NCBI RefSeq assembly: GCF_936928535.1
Contig: NZ_CAKZHY010000164.1
Span: 1-64,000, forward strand
DNA length: 64,000 nucleotides
Direction: 5' to 3'
DNA from: an uncultured Bradyrhizobium sp.
GTDB taxonomy: Bacteria > Pseudomonadota > Alphaproteobacteria > Rhizobiales > Xanthobacteraceae
Translations under genes and position numbers: made by a program
Part shown: piece after piece, positions 1 through 8,374 of the stretch
Numbering within the stretch: the first letter of the stretch is position 1
Layout: each line of letters opens with the position of its first letter
The notes under the pieces: model-generated
What the model saw: only the letters and a program-made list of their open reading frames with translations
What the model was told of the DNA's origin: nothing
The model's database searches: none

Positions 1-1
1 G

Positions 2-163
2 CCGAAGCCACCGCTGGCCGCGCCGGCCGCACCAAGCCCGCCGTTGGCAAGCCAGCAGATCGCCCCCTTGCCGCCGCCGATCGACGTGCGGCCCGCCCCG
101 GGCCCGCCGCCCGCAAAGCCCCGGCCGAAGCCGCCGCTGGTGCTGACGCCGCAGAATCCGTAA
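2..163 (+). CDS. C-terminal fragment of a proline-rich protein (5' end outside window)
   Basis: An open frame runs from the left edge to a TAA at 161-163 and encodes about 53 residues very rich in Pro, Ala and Lys (for example APAAPSPPLA and RPKPPLVLTPQNP). No domain is visible. Such tails are common in periplasmic or envelope proteins with a flexible linker, but the body of the protein lies outside the window and the function cannot be assigned. GC-rich DNA also gives chance open frames, so reality of the gene is only moderately supported. Confidence 0.35.
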   Translation, partial: PKPPLAAPAAPSPPLASQQIAPLPPPIDVRPAPGPPPAKPRPKPPLVLTPQNP

Positions 164-416
164 GGCGAAGGCAGGCGAGACGCCGCCGCAGTCTCCGTCA
201 TGCCGGGGCCTGTCCCGGAGGCCCGAGGGGCCGCCTTACCTCGCGGTAACCCCGTTCGCTCGCATTTGAATGAATTTTCGTCAGCAAAACTGATGCGACG
301 ATTTTACCGGATTCTCGCGTTTGTTCCCTAGCGTTGGTCTCAGAGGAACCCGGCGTCCTGCCCGCTTCCCGCAGGATGGCTGGCCAGGAACTGGACCAAG
401 AACTGGGGTTATCGAG

Positions 417-1541
417 ATGGATGGGGCGAAAACGCTTCTACAGGATCTGGACGACGCAATCGCGCGCGGCACCGACGAGAGCCGGGCGAAGGCATTGTGG
501 CATGCGACCGATCTTCTGATCACCGGTCGCTACGTCGACGACGATATCAGCATGTTCGGCGAGGTCATCGGCCGGCTTGCGGACGAGATCGAGGTCGCCG
601 CGCGGGCGCAGCTCTCCGAATTGTTGGCAGGCTGCGATCACGCGCCGCTCAACGTGATCGAGAAGCTCGCGCTCGACGACGAGATCGAGGTCGCAGGCCC
701 CGTGTTGCGCGACTCCGTCAGGATCGGTGAGAAGGTGCTGGTCGAAAGCGCGATGACCAAGGGCCAGGCCCATCTGCTCGCGATCTCCCAGCGTGACGCG
801 ATCGGCGAGGCCGTGACCGACGTTCTCGTCAAGCGTGGTAACCAGGAGGTTGTCACCTCGGTCGCCAGGAACGAGGGTGCGCGCTTCTCCGGCTCGGGCC
901 TGCTGCATATGGTCCGCCGCGCCGAGGGCGACTCGATCCTTGCCGAGCAGCTCGGCCTGCGCAAGGACGTGCCGCGCCATATCTTCCAGCAGCTCATCTC
1001 CAAAGCGTCGGAGGATGTCCGTCGCCGGCTCGCGACCGAGCGTCCCGAGATGATGTCGCAGATCCAGAGCTCGGTGACCGAGGTCACCGGCGATCTGCAG
1101 TCCAAGTTCGGTCCGTCCTCGCGCAGCTACTTCGTTGCCAAGCGCGTGGTGACGACGCAGTACCGGCAGGGCAACCTCAACCAGGTCTCGATCTCGAACT
1201 ATGCGCGCCAGCATCGCTTCGACGAGGTCCAGATCGGCCTGTCGCTGCTGTCCTCGCTCCCGGTCGACGTGATCGAGCGTGCGCTGATGGATCGTAACCG
1301 CGAGATGATCCTGGTGCTCTGCAAGGCGCTCGACTTCTCCTGGGACACGACGATGTCGCTGTTGTTCCTCGGCGCCAAGGATCATCTGATCACGGCGCGC
1401 GAGCTCCACGACAATGAGCGCGATTTCAGCCGGCTCAAGATCGAGACGTCGCGCAGCATTCTGAAATTCTACCAGTCGCGCAAGAACAGCGCCGGCGCCG
1501 ATCCCGCCACGGGTCGTCAGCCTGAGCTCCAGGTTCACTGA
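417..1541 (+). CDS. DUF2336 domain-containing protein
   Basis: This 374-residue protein has the helical, repeat-like character of the DUF2336 family, which is frequent in alphaproteobacteria and has no firmly known function. Charged amphipathic helices fill residues 1-270, with repeated segments such as IEVAARAQLSELLAG and IEVAGPVLRDSVRIG. The chosen ATG begins MDGAKTLLQDLDDAI, where family-like sequence starts. The frame stays open upstream to 321, but that stretch is Arg/Pro-rich and unlike a protein N-terminus. The 81-residue gene at 1567 follows after 25 bases and may be cotranscribed. No membrane segment or signal peptide is seen. Confidence 0.75.
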   Translation: MDGAKTLLQDLDDAIARGTDESRAKALWHATDLLITGRYVDDDISMFGEVIGRLADEIEVAARAQLSELLAGCDHAPLNVIEKLALDDEIEVAGPVLRDSVRIGEKVLVESAMTKGQAHLLAISQRDAIGEAVTDVLVKRGNQEVVTSVARNEGARFSGSGLLHMVRRAEGDSILAEQLGLRKDVPRHIFQQLISKASEDVRRRLATERPEMMSQIQSSVTEVTGDLQSKFGPSSRSYFVAKRVVTTQYRQGNLNQVSISNYARQHRFDEVQIGLSLLSSLPVDVIERALMDRNREMILVLCKALDFSWDTTMSLLFLGAKDHLITARELHDNERDFSRLKIETSRSILKFYQSRKNSAGADPATGRQPELQVH

Positions 1542-1566
1542 GCGGGATATCGAGGGAGTATTTGCA

Positions 1567-1812
1567 ATGTTGCCTCAATTCGGCACCGCAGTTCGCAAGA
1601 ACAAAAGCCTGACCAAGACGCTTCCCGCCGACACCGGCGGTGGGGCTCCTGAGAAGGCCACGGTCGACGCCGCATGGCTCGCGCTGGAAGCCGCCAACGA
1701 TCTCGGCGACCACGCCGCGATCGAGGCCTGCCGCCGCGTGATAGACGCCGAGCTGAACGGCACGGTGCCGGGCAGCGCGGATGTCGACCTCGTCGTGGGC
1801 TATTTCCGCTAG
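1567..1812 (+). CDS. Small hypothetical protein (81 aa)
   Basis: The protein begins MLPQFGTAVRKNKS and has a central helical stretch (WLALEAANDLGDHAAIEACRRVIDAEL) that ends in VVGYFR. A purine-rich ribosome binding site (gagggag) lies about 9 bases before the ATG. It lies 25 bases after the DUF2336 gene on the same strand, which suggests one transcription unit. I do not recognise a named family. It is cytoplasmic by composition and has no Cys or His metal motif. A short GGCAGC/GCTGCC hairpin just after the stop may help end transcription before the convergent gene. Confidence 0.6.
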   Translation: MLPQFGTAVRKNKSLTKTLPADTGGGAPEKATVDAAWLALEAANDLGDHAAIEACRRVIDAELNGTVPGSADVDLVVGYFR

Positions 1813-1834
1813 GGGCAGCAAGGCTGCCGGCCGT

Positions 1835-2197
1835 TCAGCCGCAATTCCAGATCGCGCCGATCGGCGTCCGCGTCCAGCAGGGACCGAAGGTGCCACCATT
1901 GTAGCGCGAGCCGCCAAAGCCGGGCCGGCCGAAATAATGCCATTCGCCGTCGAAGTAGCGGTAATAGGCCGGCACCGGATCGATGTACCAGGGACGCTGG
2001 TTTTCGCGCGCGTAACGGCGAAACCCATTCTTCTGCATGAAGATCGGCTGGCTGTTGCTCAGCGGCTGGCGGTAGCCGGGCAGGAAGCCGTAGCCGTGCC
2101 AGCTTTGCTTGGGCCTCTTGTGGGCGGGCGCGGCCGGTGCCACCACCGGCAACAGTGACATGATGACAGCAACGAATAGACACAGGATGCGGGGCAT
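1835..2197 (-). CDS. Secreted hypothetical protein with signal peptide (120 aa)
   Basis: The start is taken at the ATG giving MPRILCLFVAVIMSLLPVVAPAAPA, a clear Sec signal peptide with a likely cleavage after APA. The mature part is small and rich in aromatics, Pro and Gly (ARENQRPWYIDPVPAYYRYF, FGRPGFGGSRYNGG) and contains two Cys near the C-terminus (GPCWTRTP, WNCG) that could form a disulfide. The open frame extends upstream, but that part is not protein-like. The gene is convergent with the gene ending at 1812. The function is unknown; an envelope or periplasmic location is inferred. Confidence 0.6.
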   Translation of the reverse strand: MPRILCLFVAVIMSLLPVVAPAAPAHKRPKQSWHGYGFLPGYRQPLSNSQPIFMQKNGFRRYARENQRPWYIDPVPAYYRYFDGEWHYFGRPGFGGSRYNGGTFGPCWTRTPIGAIWNCG

Positions 2198-2484
2198 AGG
2201 CCGACCATAGACAGTCGATTGCGGGAAAGCCATCCAATTTCGGTGGAGAAAACCGGCCGGGCTTAATCGCGGCGGAGCCGTCACGTCCTTGTTGCTTGCG
2301 CAGTAATGTCCTCCGCTGCGCCGATCCTGCACCGGCGCGATCAGCGCATGGACACGCAAATTGCACGTAGCTGTGATCTGTGGAACCACGGATGCTGGTA
2401 ACGACGAAAAGCTCCTCCTCGTAGAGGCCTAAGCGAGCGCGTTTCGCAAAGCCGATCAACTGCAATCCGGGGAGAAACGATCCG

Positions 2485-2970
2485 ATGCTGCGATTCAACG
2501 TCGCGGAGAATGGTGGCGGTTCTTATCGTCCGCTCGCCATGCTCCGCTGGGTCATGGTGGTCATATTCGTAGCGTTTGGAATGCAGAAATTCACGCTGCA
2601 ATCCGCGCAGGGCATCGCCCAGTTCATCAGCAACAGTCCGTTTGTCTCCTGGCTCTCGGTGTTCGGCTTGAGGGGCGAGGCGTATTTTCTCGGCGTCACC
2701 GAGTTCGTGATTGCAGCGCTGCTCGCGGCCGGCAGCTTCAATCCGCTCTTGTCCGCGCTCGGTTCGTTCATGGGCGTGGTCACCTTCGCCATCACCTGGT
2801 CGTTCTTCTTCACGACGCCGGGCGTCGTGACATGGAGCCTTTCATCCGATCCGATGGCGTGGAACCTGACCGGCGAATTCCTGTTCAAGGACATCGTGCT
2901 GTTTTGCGTCTGCGCCGTGCTGTTTCTCGCTTCATTGCCGCAGTCAGTGGTCCGGTTGCGCGCTGGGTGA
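2485..2970 (+). CDS. DUF417 (YkgB/RclC-like) inner-membrane protein
   Basis: This 161-residue membrane protein has about four hydrophobic segments: around residues 20-36 (LRWVMVVIFVAFGMQKF), 68-85, 90-110 and 135-152. The FGMQKFT motif after the first segment and the TPGVVTW segment in the second half are typical of DUF417. Relatives include Escherichia coli YkgB and RclC; RclC belongs to a reactive-chlorine resistance operon. There are no rcl-type neighbours here, so a role in oxidative stress is only a family-level suggestion. A bidirectional terminator follows at 2999. Confidence 0.8.
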   Translation: MLRFNVAENGGGSYRPLAMLRWVMVVIFVAFGMQKFTLQSAQGIAQFISNSPFVSWLSVFGLRGEAYFLGVTEFVIAALLAAGSFNPLLSALGSFMGVVTFAITWSFFFTTPGVVTWSLSSDPMAWNLTGEFLFKDIVLFCVCAVLFLASLPQSVVRLRAG

Positions 2971-2998
2971 ATGCAACAAGCCTCGTCCGATGCAAAAA

Positions 2999-3023
2999 GG
3001 CCTCGCCGAAGCGAGGCCTCCTT
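2999..3023. terminator. Bidirectional intrinsic terminator between convergent genes
   Basis: An 8-bp perfect stem (GGCCTCGC, loop CGAA, GCGAGGCC) is followed on the plus strand by TCCTTGTTT. On the minus strand it is followed by a run of five T (plus-strand caaaaagg at 2993-3000). It lies between the DUF417 gene and the convergent small secreted-protein gene, so it can stop transcription from both sides. Confidence 0.85.
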
Positions 3024-3044
3024 GTTTCACTTGACTGCCACGAA

Positions 3045-3275
3045 CTAATCATCGTCCCAATGATGACGGCGGATCACGACGCCGCGGTCGTAGTCGCGGT
3101 CGTGATGGTACCAGCCATGATGCCAGCCGCGATCATGCTCGTAGATGCGGGCACGCGGGCCGTAATCATCGCGGTCGCCGCCGACATAGACGCCGAAGCC
3201 AGCCGCATTGGCGATGGTGGGGGCACCGATTGCGAGTGTCGCAACTGCCGCAAGAGCGTAAGTGAGCTTCCTCAT
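3045..3275 (-). CDS. Small secreted His/Asp/Arg-rich protein (76 aa)
   Basis: A typical signal peptide (MRKLTYALAAVATLAIGAPTIANA) is followed by a short mature domain beginning AGFGVYVGGDRDDYGPRA. The rest is unusually rich in His, Asp, Arg, Tyr and Trp (DRGWHHGWYHHDRDYDRG) and ends RRHHWDDD. Small proteins of this composition are common in Bradyrhizobium and their function is unknown; metal binding is conceivable from composition only. A good ribosome binding site (aggagg) lies 8 bases before the ATG. The frame continues upstream but loses protein character there. Confidence 0.7.
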   Translation of the reverse strand: MRKLTYALAAVATLAIGAPTIANAAGFGVYVGGDRDDYGPRARIYEHDRGWHHGWYHHDRDYDRGVVIRRHHWDDD

Positions 3276-3466
3276 CTGTTCCTCCTTCTGCATCGTCGGT
3301 GAGTCAACCGCCGCCGTCACGGCCTGTTGCAGGAACTGACAAGAAACTTTCTTGAATAGGTGTTCAGGTTTCATTGCCATCGTGAGAAAGCCAAAAACGC
3401 GTGGTGCACTGCGCGCGAACCGGAACATTCGTGTCGCGTCGGATCGCTGGCCAGCCAGGGGCAAAC

Positions 3467-3832
3467 ATGTCGGAACCGCCTTCGATCCTGATCGTGGAGG
3501 ATGAATATCCGTTGCAGGGCGTGCTCGAGAGCGTGCTGGCGGATGCAGGCTTTGCCTCCGACATCCTTTCGTCCGGCGAAGAGGCGATGACGGTGTTCGT
3601 CGCGCGCGGCAAGCGTCACAAGGCGCTGGTCACGGATGTCTATCTGGGCGGCAAGCTCAATGGTTGGGATCTCGCCCGGAGAATGCGGGAAAAGGATCCG
3701 GCCCTTCCGGTCGTGTACATCACGGGCAGCGCTGGTGCTGCATTGTGGAGGTCGCAGGGTGTGCCCAACAGCGTGCTGCTCGAAAAGCCGTTTCATCCCG
3801 AACGGCTGGTTGCGACGCTGATGGGGTTGTGA
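3467..3832 (+). CDS. Single-domain response regulator (CheY-like receiver)
   Basis: The 121-residue protein is a stand-alone receiver domain. The acidic pair E11-D12, phospho-acceptor D57 (LVTDVYL), T86 (VYITGS) and K107 (LLEKPF) are all in place, so it should be phosphorylated normally. It has no output domain. The start at MSEPPSILIVEDE fits the family; an upstream in-frame start would add 22 unrelated residues. It is convergent with the hybrid histidine kinase ending at 3875, only 42 bases away, which suggests but does not prove that it belongs to the same phosphorelay. Confidence 0.9.
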   Translation: MSEPPSILIVEDEYPLQGVLESVLADAGFASDILSSGEEAMTVFVARGKRHKALVTDVYLGGKLNGWDLARRMREKDPALPVVYITGSAGAALWRSQGVPNSVLLEKPFHPERLVATLMGL

Positions 3833-3874
3833 GCTGCCGCGCAACGGAACAGCGCTCGCATCGACGCAACGATC

Positions 3875-5578
3875 TCAGCCGGAATTTCGTCTGGCTCCTG
3901 CATCGCCCTGCAAGCCAGACCTTGCTGCACTCAAGGCTGCGGCGAGCTCTTCGAGGTGGTAGGGCTTCGCCAGGATCTGGATGCCCGCCGCCTGCGCCTC
4001 GTGCAACGACGCTTCGGCGTAACCGCTGGTCAGCAGCACCGGGATGTCGCCGCGTCGTCGCCTGATCTCGCGCGCGAGCTCGATTCCATTCATGCCACCG
4101 GGCATCATGATGTCGGAGAAGATGACATCGACGGAGCGACCATCGGCCAGGGCGCCGAGCGCGGCGGCTCCACTCGCTGCTCGCGTCACGCCGTAACCAA
4201 GCTGAGCGAGCATCTCGCTGACCAGCGCGGCCACCTCCTCGTCGTCTTCAACCAGCAGAACCTGGCCCTGGTCATTCTTCTTGGGCCGCGCCTTGTTGAA
4301 GTCGATCAAATGCCGATGCTCCAAAGGTACATCGTTTGAGCGCGGTAGATACAGTTCGATGCTGGTGCCCTGGCCCAGTTGCGACTTGATACGGACCGTT
4401 CCGCGTGACTGGGTGGCAAAGCCATGGACCTGCGCCAACCCGAGGCCGGAGCCTTTGCCGATCTCCTTCGTCGTGAAGAATGGTTCGAACACCCGCGACA
4501 GGATCTCCGGGCTCATGCCCGTGCCTGTATCGGTCACGGATAGCCGAACGTAGTCCCCGAAAATCTGCTCCTCGTTCGCGTCGGGCAGGTTCTCGCCGCG
4601 CACGACGATCGTGCCGCCATTGGGCATGGCGTCGCGGGCGTTGACGGCCAGATTGAGGATGACCAGCTCGAGCTCCCCGGGATCGACCTCCACCGGCCAG
4701 AGCTGATCCGGAAAATCGAATTCGACATGAACGTCGCCTCGCAGGCTGCGATCGAGCAGTTCGCGCATTCCGCCGATCTGCATGGCGACGTCGACAGCCT
4801 CGGGTCGTAGCGTCTGGCGGCGCGAAAACGCCAGGAGCTGCTTGGTCAGGCTGGCACCGCGCTGCGCGGCCTGGATCATCCCGTCCATGAGGCGGCGCCT
4901 TCGATTCGGGTCGGGCTGGCGGTCGAGCATGTCGAGGCCGCCGGAGATCACCATCAGGAGATTGTTGAAGTCATGCGCCACGCCGCCGGTGAGCTGGCCG
5001 ATGGCTTCGATCTTCTGGGCCTGGCGGAGCGTTTCCTCGACGCGCGTGCGCTCCTCCATTTCCAGGCGCAATTGCTCGTTGCTTTCCGCCAGCGCACGTG
5101 TGCGCTCGGCCACGAGGTTTTCGAGCTCTTGGGCCGTCTGCTCGCGCGCGGCGAGCAGGGCCCGGATTTCGTATTGGCGTCGTCGGGCACGCAACGCCGA
5201 CTGGACGGCGCTGGTCAACGTCATCGGCTGCACTGGCCGTTCGAGCAGAGAGACGTTGCGCAGAAGCGAGACAAGGCTGCGGCGCCAGGACACGACCGCC
5301 GGCTGTTCGCGGTGGCTGGTAAGAACGACGAAAGGCAGGTCGGACCAAGGTGGCTGGCTCTCGATCCATTGGGCCAGCGGCGCAGTGTCCTTCCCGAACA
5401 GGGCTTCTTCAGCCACAAACACCGCACCGACGCCGGCACGCATTTCGCTCACCAGCGCGGTCAGGTTCCGGCAGGCGATCGCCTCCAGGTTGGTACTTCG
5501 GAGCAACTCGACGGATGCTGGCCCGTCGCGCCCGATCGGAGCAAAAACCAGGATACGGTGATCCGGCCCGGCGCTCAT
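3875..5578 (-). CDS. Hybrid sensor histidine kinase with N-terminal receiver-like and C-terminal receiver domains
   Basis: This 567-residue soluble kinase has no membrane segments. Residues 1-125 form a receiver-like fold without the usual phospho-Asp (FVAEEAL at the expected site). A coiled-coil linker follows at about 130-190. The HisKA domain has phospho-His H202 in GGVAHDFNN. The ATPase domain has the N-box near N313 (NLAVNARDAMPNGG) and G-boxes DTGTGM and GKGSGLGLA. A C-terminal receiver has D489 (FSDIMMPG) and K538 (LAKPY). The ATG overlaps the stop of the upstream KaiC-like gene by four bases, so the two are translationally coupled. The N-terminal pseudo-receiver may take its signal from the KaiC-like partner; this is an inference from gene order. 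Confidence 0.92.
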   Translation of the reverse strand: MSAGPDHRILVFAPIGRDGPASVELLRSTNLEAIACRNLTALVSEMRAGVGAVFVAEEALFGKDTAPLAQWIESQPPWSDLPFVVLTSHREQPAVVSWRRSLVSLLRNVSLLERPVQPMTLTSAVQSALRARRRQYEIRALLAAREQTAQELENLVAERTRALAESNEQLRLEMEERTRVEETLRQAQKIEAIGQLTGGVAHDFNNLLMVISGGLDMLDRQPDPNRRRRLMDGMIQAAQRGASLTKQLLAFSRRQTLRPEAVDVAMQIGGMRELLDRSLRGDVHVEFDFPDQLWPVEVDPGELELVILNLAVNARDAMPNGGTIVVRGENLPDANEEQIFGDYVRLSVTDTGTGMSPEILSRVFEPFFTTKEIGKGSGLGLAQVHGFATQSRGTVRIKSQLGQGTSIELYLPRSNDVPLEHRHLIDFNKARPKKNDQGQVLLVEDDEEVAALVSEMLAQLGYGVTRAASGAAALGALADGRSVDVIFSDIMMPGGMNGIELAREIRRRRGDIPVLLTSGYAEASLHEAQAAGIQILAKPYHLEELAAALSAARSGLQGDAGARRNSG

Positions 5579-7089
5579 TCAATGGTCCCGTCCGGCAGGG
5601 CAGGGCCGGTATAATGCGGTGTGCCGGAAAAGATGCCACTGAACTCCTTGAGTGGCGGCCCGAGCTTGACGCCGCCCCTGGTCAGTCGAAACTCGCGGAT
5701 CGCATGCTCGTGGTTGCCGCTTCGCTTCTTGACCACCGAGAGCGCGCGCCGCACCATTCCGCCGAGCTCGAAATAGCGCAGCATGAGCACGGCATCGCTC
5801 AGATAGCTGATGTCGAGGTTGGAATAGGTCGGGCCCATCAACCCATGCTGGGCAAGGATCAGGATGGTCAGCACGCCTTGCTGGGCGAGATAGCTGAGCA
5901 GCTCGTGCATCTGCAGGATGAGGAAGCGCTCGTCCGGCATTGCGTTGAGATAGCCGTTCAGACTGTCGATGATGACGATCTGGGCATTGTCGCGTTCGAC
6001 GCTCGCCCTCACGTTGGCCGCGAACTCGCCGGGCGAGAGCTCGGCGGGATCGATTTGCTGAAAGCGGATGTGGCCCGACTCGATATGCTTCTCGAGATCC
6101 AGGCCCAGCGTCCTGGCGCGCGCTTCGACCGTGCCGCGGCCCTCGTCGAACGCGAAGAATACGGCGTGCTCGCCGCGTTCCGCCGCCGCGATCGCATAGG
6201 TCAGCGCCACCGAGGATTTACCGACGCCGGCAGAGCCGATGAGGAGCGCGTTCGTTCCGCGCTCGAGGCCACCTCCCAGGAGCTGATCGAGTTCTGCACT
6301 GCCGCTCGGCGTGAAGTTCCCGACAAACGATTTGTGGTGCTCGGCTGCAATGAGGCGGGGGAAAATCTTGAGGCCACCCATCTCGATGATGAAGTCGTGA
6401 TAGCCGCCGCGAAAGCGGATGCCGCGCATCTTGATCACGCGAAGCCGGCGCCGCTCCGCGCCGTAGTCGATCGCAAGCTGCTCGAGCATGACGACGCCGT
6501 GCGCGATCGAATGCAGTTGCAAATCGTCTTGAGCAGAAGACAGGTCGTCGAGCAGGATGACCGTGCAGTTGCGGTTGGTGAAGAAGTGCTTCAAGGCCAG
6601 CACCTGCCGCCTGTAGCGCAGCGGGTTCTGGGCGAGCAGGCGCAGCTCGGACAGGCTGTCCAGCACGACGCGGGCGGGATTGACGCGCTCGACTTCCCTG
6701 AAGATCAGACTGGTGGTCTCGCTCAGCTCCATCTCGGCGGGATGAAACACCGTGAGCTCGCGGTCGGGATCGAGCGTCGTCTCGGGCGGCACCAGCTCGA
6801 AGATGTCGACGCCCTCCAGGGACCAGCCATGCCGTTGCGCGACCAGCGCCAGCTCACGTTTGGTTTCGGAGAGCGAAATGTAGAGCACGCGCTCGCCATA
6901 CCTTGCTCCGCGCAGCAGGAACTGAAGCGAGATCGTTGTCTTGCCGGTTCCAGGCCGTCCCTCATAGAGGTACATCCGGTTGGCGTCGAACCCGCCGCCG
7001 AGGATATCATCCAGGCCGTCGCTGCCGGTCGAAATTCGCAGCAAATCGGTGGGGTTGCTGCCTGAAGCAGCCTTGGATGAACCGGTCAT
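5575..7089 (-). CDS. KaiC-like double-domain RecA-fold ATPase
   Basis: The 504-residue protein has two KaiC/RecA domains. Walker A motifs are GRPGTGKTT (about 44-52) and GSAGVGKSS (285-293). Acidic residues follow where KaiC has its catalytic glutamates (ISLSETKRE; FAFDEGRG). The region matching the autophosphorylation loop of cyanobacterial KaiC reads ISYLSDAVLML (427-437), so the residues aligned with S431 and T432 are Ser428 and Tyr429. The C-terminus (FSGIFSGTP) also resembles KaiC. The start at MTGSSKAAS is preceded by gagggg. No kaiA or kaiB is present. The gene is coupled to a hybrid kinase, so a role as a signalling ATPase is more likely than a full clock. Confidence 0.9.
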   Translation of the reverse strand: MTGSSKAASGSNPTDLLRISTGSDGLDDILGGGFDANRMYLYEGRPGTGKTTISLQFLLRGARYGERVLYISLSETKRELALVAQRHGWSLEGVDIFELVPPETTLDPDRELTVFHPAEMELSETTSLIFREVERVNPARVVLDSLSELRLLAQNPLRYRRQVLALKHFFTNRNCTVILLDDLSSAQDDLQLHSIAHGVVMLEQLAIDYGAERRRLRVIKMRGIRFRGGYHDFIIEMGGLKIFPRLIAAEHHKSFVGNFTPSGSAELDQLLGGGLERGTNALLIGSAGVGKSSVALTYAIAAAERGEHAVFFAFDEGRGTVEARARTLGLDLEKHIESGHIRFQQIDPAELSPGEFAANVRASVERDNAQIVIIDSLNGYLNAMPDERFLILQMHELLSYLAQQGVLTILILAQHGLMGPTYSNLDISYLSDAVLMLRYFELGGMVRRALSVVKKRSGNHEHAIREFRLTRGGVKLGPPLKEFSGIFSGTPHYTGPALPDGTIE

Positions 7090-7171
7090 TGAAACCCCTC
7101 TATGCGCTCTGAACCCGCTATCTGCCCCGAACCTCCAAAGGGGTGGGCTGGGACAAAGTGGTCCCACAATT

Positions 7172-7198
7172 GGAACTCCCGAGCGGCGGTCGAGTTCC
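7172..7198. promoter_or_regulatory. Inverted repeat upstream of the KaiC-like gene (possible operator or stress promoter)
   Basis: GGAACTC and GAGTTCC form a perfect 7-bp inverted repeat with a 13-base spacer, 83 bases before the KaiC-like ATG. On the minus strand it also reads GGAAC-N16-AGTT, one base off the general-stress consensus GGAAC-N16-CGTT. A second smaller repeat (GGGAC/GTCCC) lies at 7150-7165. Either an operator or a weak stress promoter is possible. Confidence 0.25.
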
Positions 7199-7315
7199 CG
7201 GCGGTCTCTTCGTTCAGACAAAGTTGGGGCGAAAGGCCCACCCTCGTCGGTTCAAGAGTGAACACAAGCAGCTCACGAGCCATGGCTGCCACAACGGCTC
7301 GATAAGATTTGGGTT

Positions 7316-7823
7316 TTAGTGGATTTGCCGCCGGATGCGGTAGATCACGACCGCTTCGCCGTGATGAATCGTGGTCTTCTCGAGCAGATAGTTCGCCTTT
7401 TCCAGCACGCGGCGCGAGGCGCCGTGTTCGATGAGGACCAGCCCGATCAGCGACGCTAATTTCAGCTCCAAGAGTCCAATGTCAGTCAGCGCGGTCGCGA
7501 TTTCGCTGGCAAGCCCGTGGCCCCAGAACTCGCGCTTGAAGGTGTAGGCAATCTCGATCTCGTCGATGCCGTCCACGGGAATGTGCCGGATGCCGGGCGC
7601 GTCCGGCGAATGCGCCGTCCTTCGTGCGCAGCGCCCACAGCCCGAAACCGTGCCGATCCCAATGCGCCATGTTGGTCGCAAGATAAGTCTTGGTGACTGC
7701 GGCGGAGCGCACGCCGCCGAGATAGCGGGAGACCTCGGCATCGAGATGCAGCGCGACGAGGTCGGCGAGGTGGTCCTCGCGCAAGCGCTCGGCGGCCAAT
7801 CTGTTCGTTTCGAAGTGATCCAT
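7316..7823 (-). pseudogene. GNAT family N-acetyltransferase interrupted by a one-base frameshift
   Basis: The N-terminal part (MDHFETNRLAAERLREDHLA to AFAGRA) reads in one frame. The C-terminal part (GIRHIPVDGIDEIEIAYTF, FWGHGLASEIATALTDIG, RRVLEKANYLLEKTTI) continues in another. Removing one G from the GGG run at 7595-7597 joins them as FAGRA-GIRHIPVDG, giving an intact protein of about 168 residues of the RimJ/RimL-like type. This type acetylates protein or small-molecule amines with acetyl-CoA. Either the gene is newly broken or the base is a sequencing error. The rest of the frame is undamaged, which favours a recent event or an error. Confidence 0.8.
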
Positions 7824-7921
7824 GGAGGTAGACCGCAGCCATTGACACGGGACAACCACCGTCCTGCCGCGATTTATTCGGGCGTGTCAATCGCCCCCGA
7901 AGGCAGGTCTCACCCGCCAGA

Positions 7922-8158
7922 TCAGTCGGAGAGGGCCTCACCAGCCCCGATCTCCTGGAGACGTTCCAGCTCGAGCTGCCGCTCGGCTTCGTACCAAAAC
8001 TCATCCATTTGACCAGCCGGCTCACCCGCTTCTTTCCAAATCAGGAAAGCGCGTTCACGGACGTCGTCGTCGTCGAGGTGTTTCATGACCTCAGCTCGAT
8101 CAAATGGTTTATGGGCCGTCTGATCATCGCGTGAAATTCCCTGATCTTGTTCTGCCAT
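7922..8158 (-). CDS. DUF2934 family small protein (78 aa)
   Basis: The protein contains VRERAFLIWKEAGEPAGQMDEFWYEAERQLE, the compact helical pattern of DUF2934 (R-x-RA-x-x-IW-x-x-x-G-x-P). Such proteins are small, cytoplasmic, of unknown function and frequent in rhizobia near stress genes. The start at MAEQDQGIS has a GGAG ribosome binding site eight bases upstream. The N-terminal 20 residues are polar and probably disordered. Confidence 0.75.
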   Translation of the reverse strand: MAEQDQGISRDDQTAHKPFDRAEVMKHLDDDDVRERAFLIWKEAGEPAGQMDEFWYEAERQLELERLQEIGAGEALSD

Positions 8159-8212
8159 GAAGAGTTCTCCAACTATTCAAGCAGAGAAGCAGAGCGACGT
8201 TCCTAACGACCG

Positions 8213-8374
8213 CTATTGCTGCAAGGGCTGCAGAGGTCGAACCTCGCTTTGGCGACACAATGCGTCGGCAGGAGAGCACGAATTGTCGTTCTCCAGCGCT
8301 CCATAGAATACGAGACTGGCGAGGACGAGGATCACCAGAAGCCCGCCGATCAGCAGCCAATCCAGCTCGGACAT
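8213..8374 (-). CDS. Very small single-pass membrane protein (53 aa)
   Basis: The frame encodes MSELDWLLIGGLLVILVLAS followed by LVFYGALENDNS, then two Cys residues (SCSPADALC) and a polar tail. One strong membrane helix spans about residues 7-25, with the tail probably periplasmic. The ribosome binding site is weak. The hydrophobic segment is long and clean enough to support a real gene, but no family is recognised. Confidence 0.5.
   Translation of the reverse strand: MSELDWLLIGGLLVILVLASLVFYGALENDNSCSPADALCRQSEVRPLQPLQQ

Noticed and set aside
438-1538. Long minus-strand open frame opposite the DUF2336 gene
   Set aside because: It mirrors the real gene codon by codon and has a composition dominated by Arg, Asp and His, as expected of antisense frames in GC-rich coding DNA.
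3276-3464. Upstream extension of the small His-rich secreted protein
   Set aside because: The extended N-terminus would hide the clear signal peptide and bypass the strong ribosome binding site at 3283.
8182-8203. Possible EcfG promoter before the DUF2934 gene (GGAAC-N17-CTTG)
   Set aside because: The -10 part differs from CGTT at several bases, so it is not reported as a feature.
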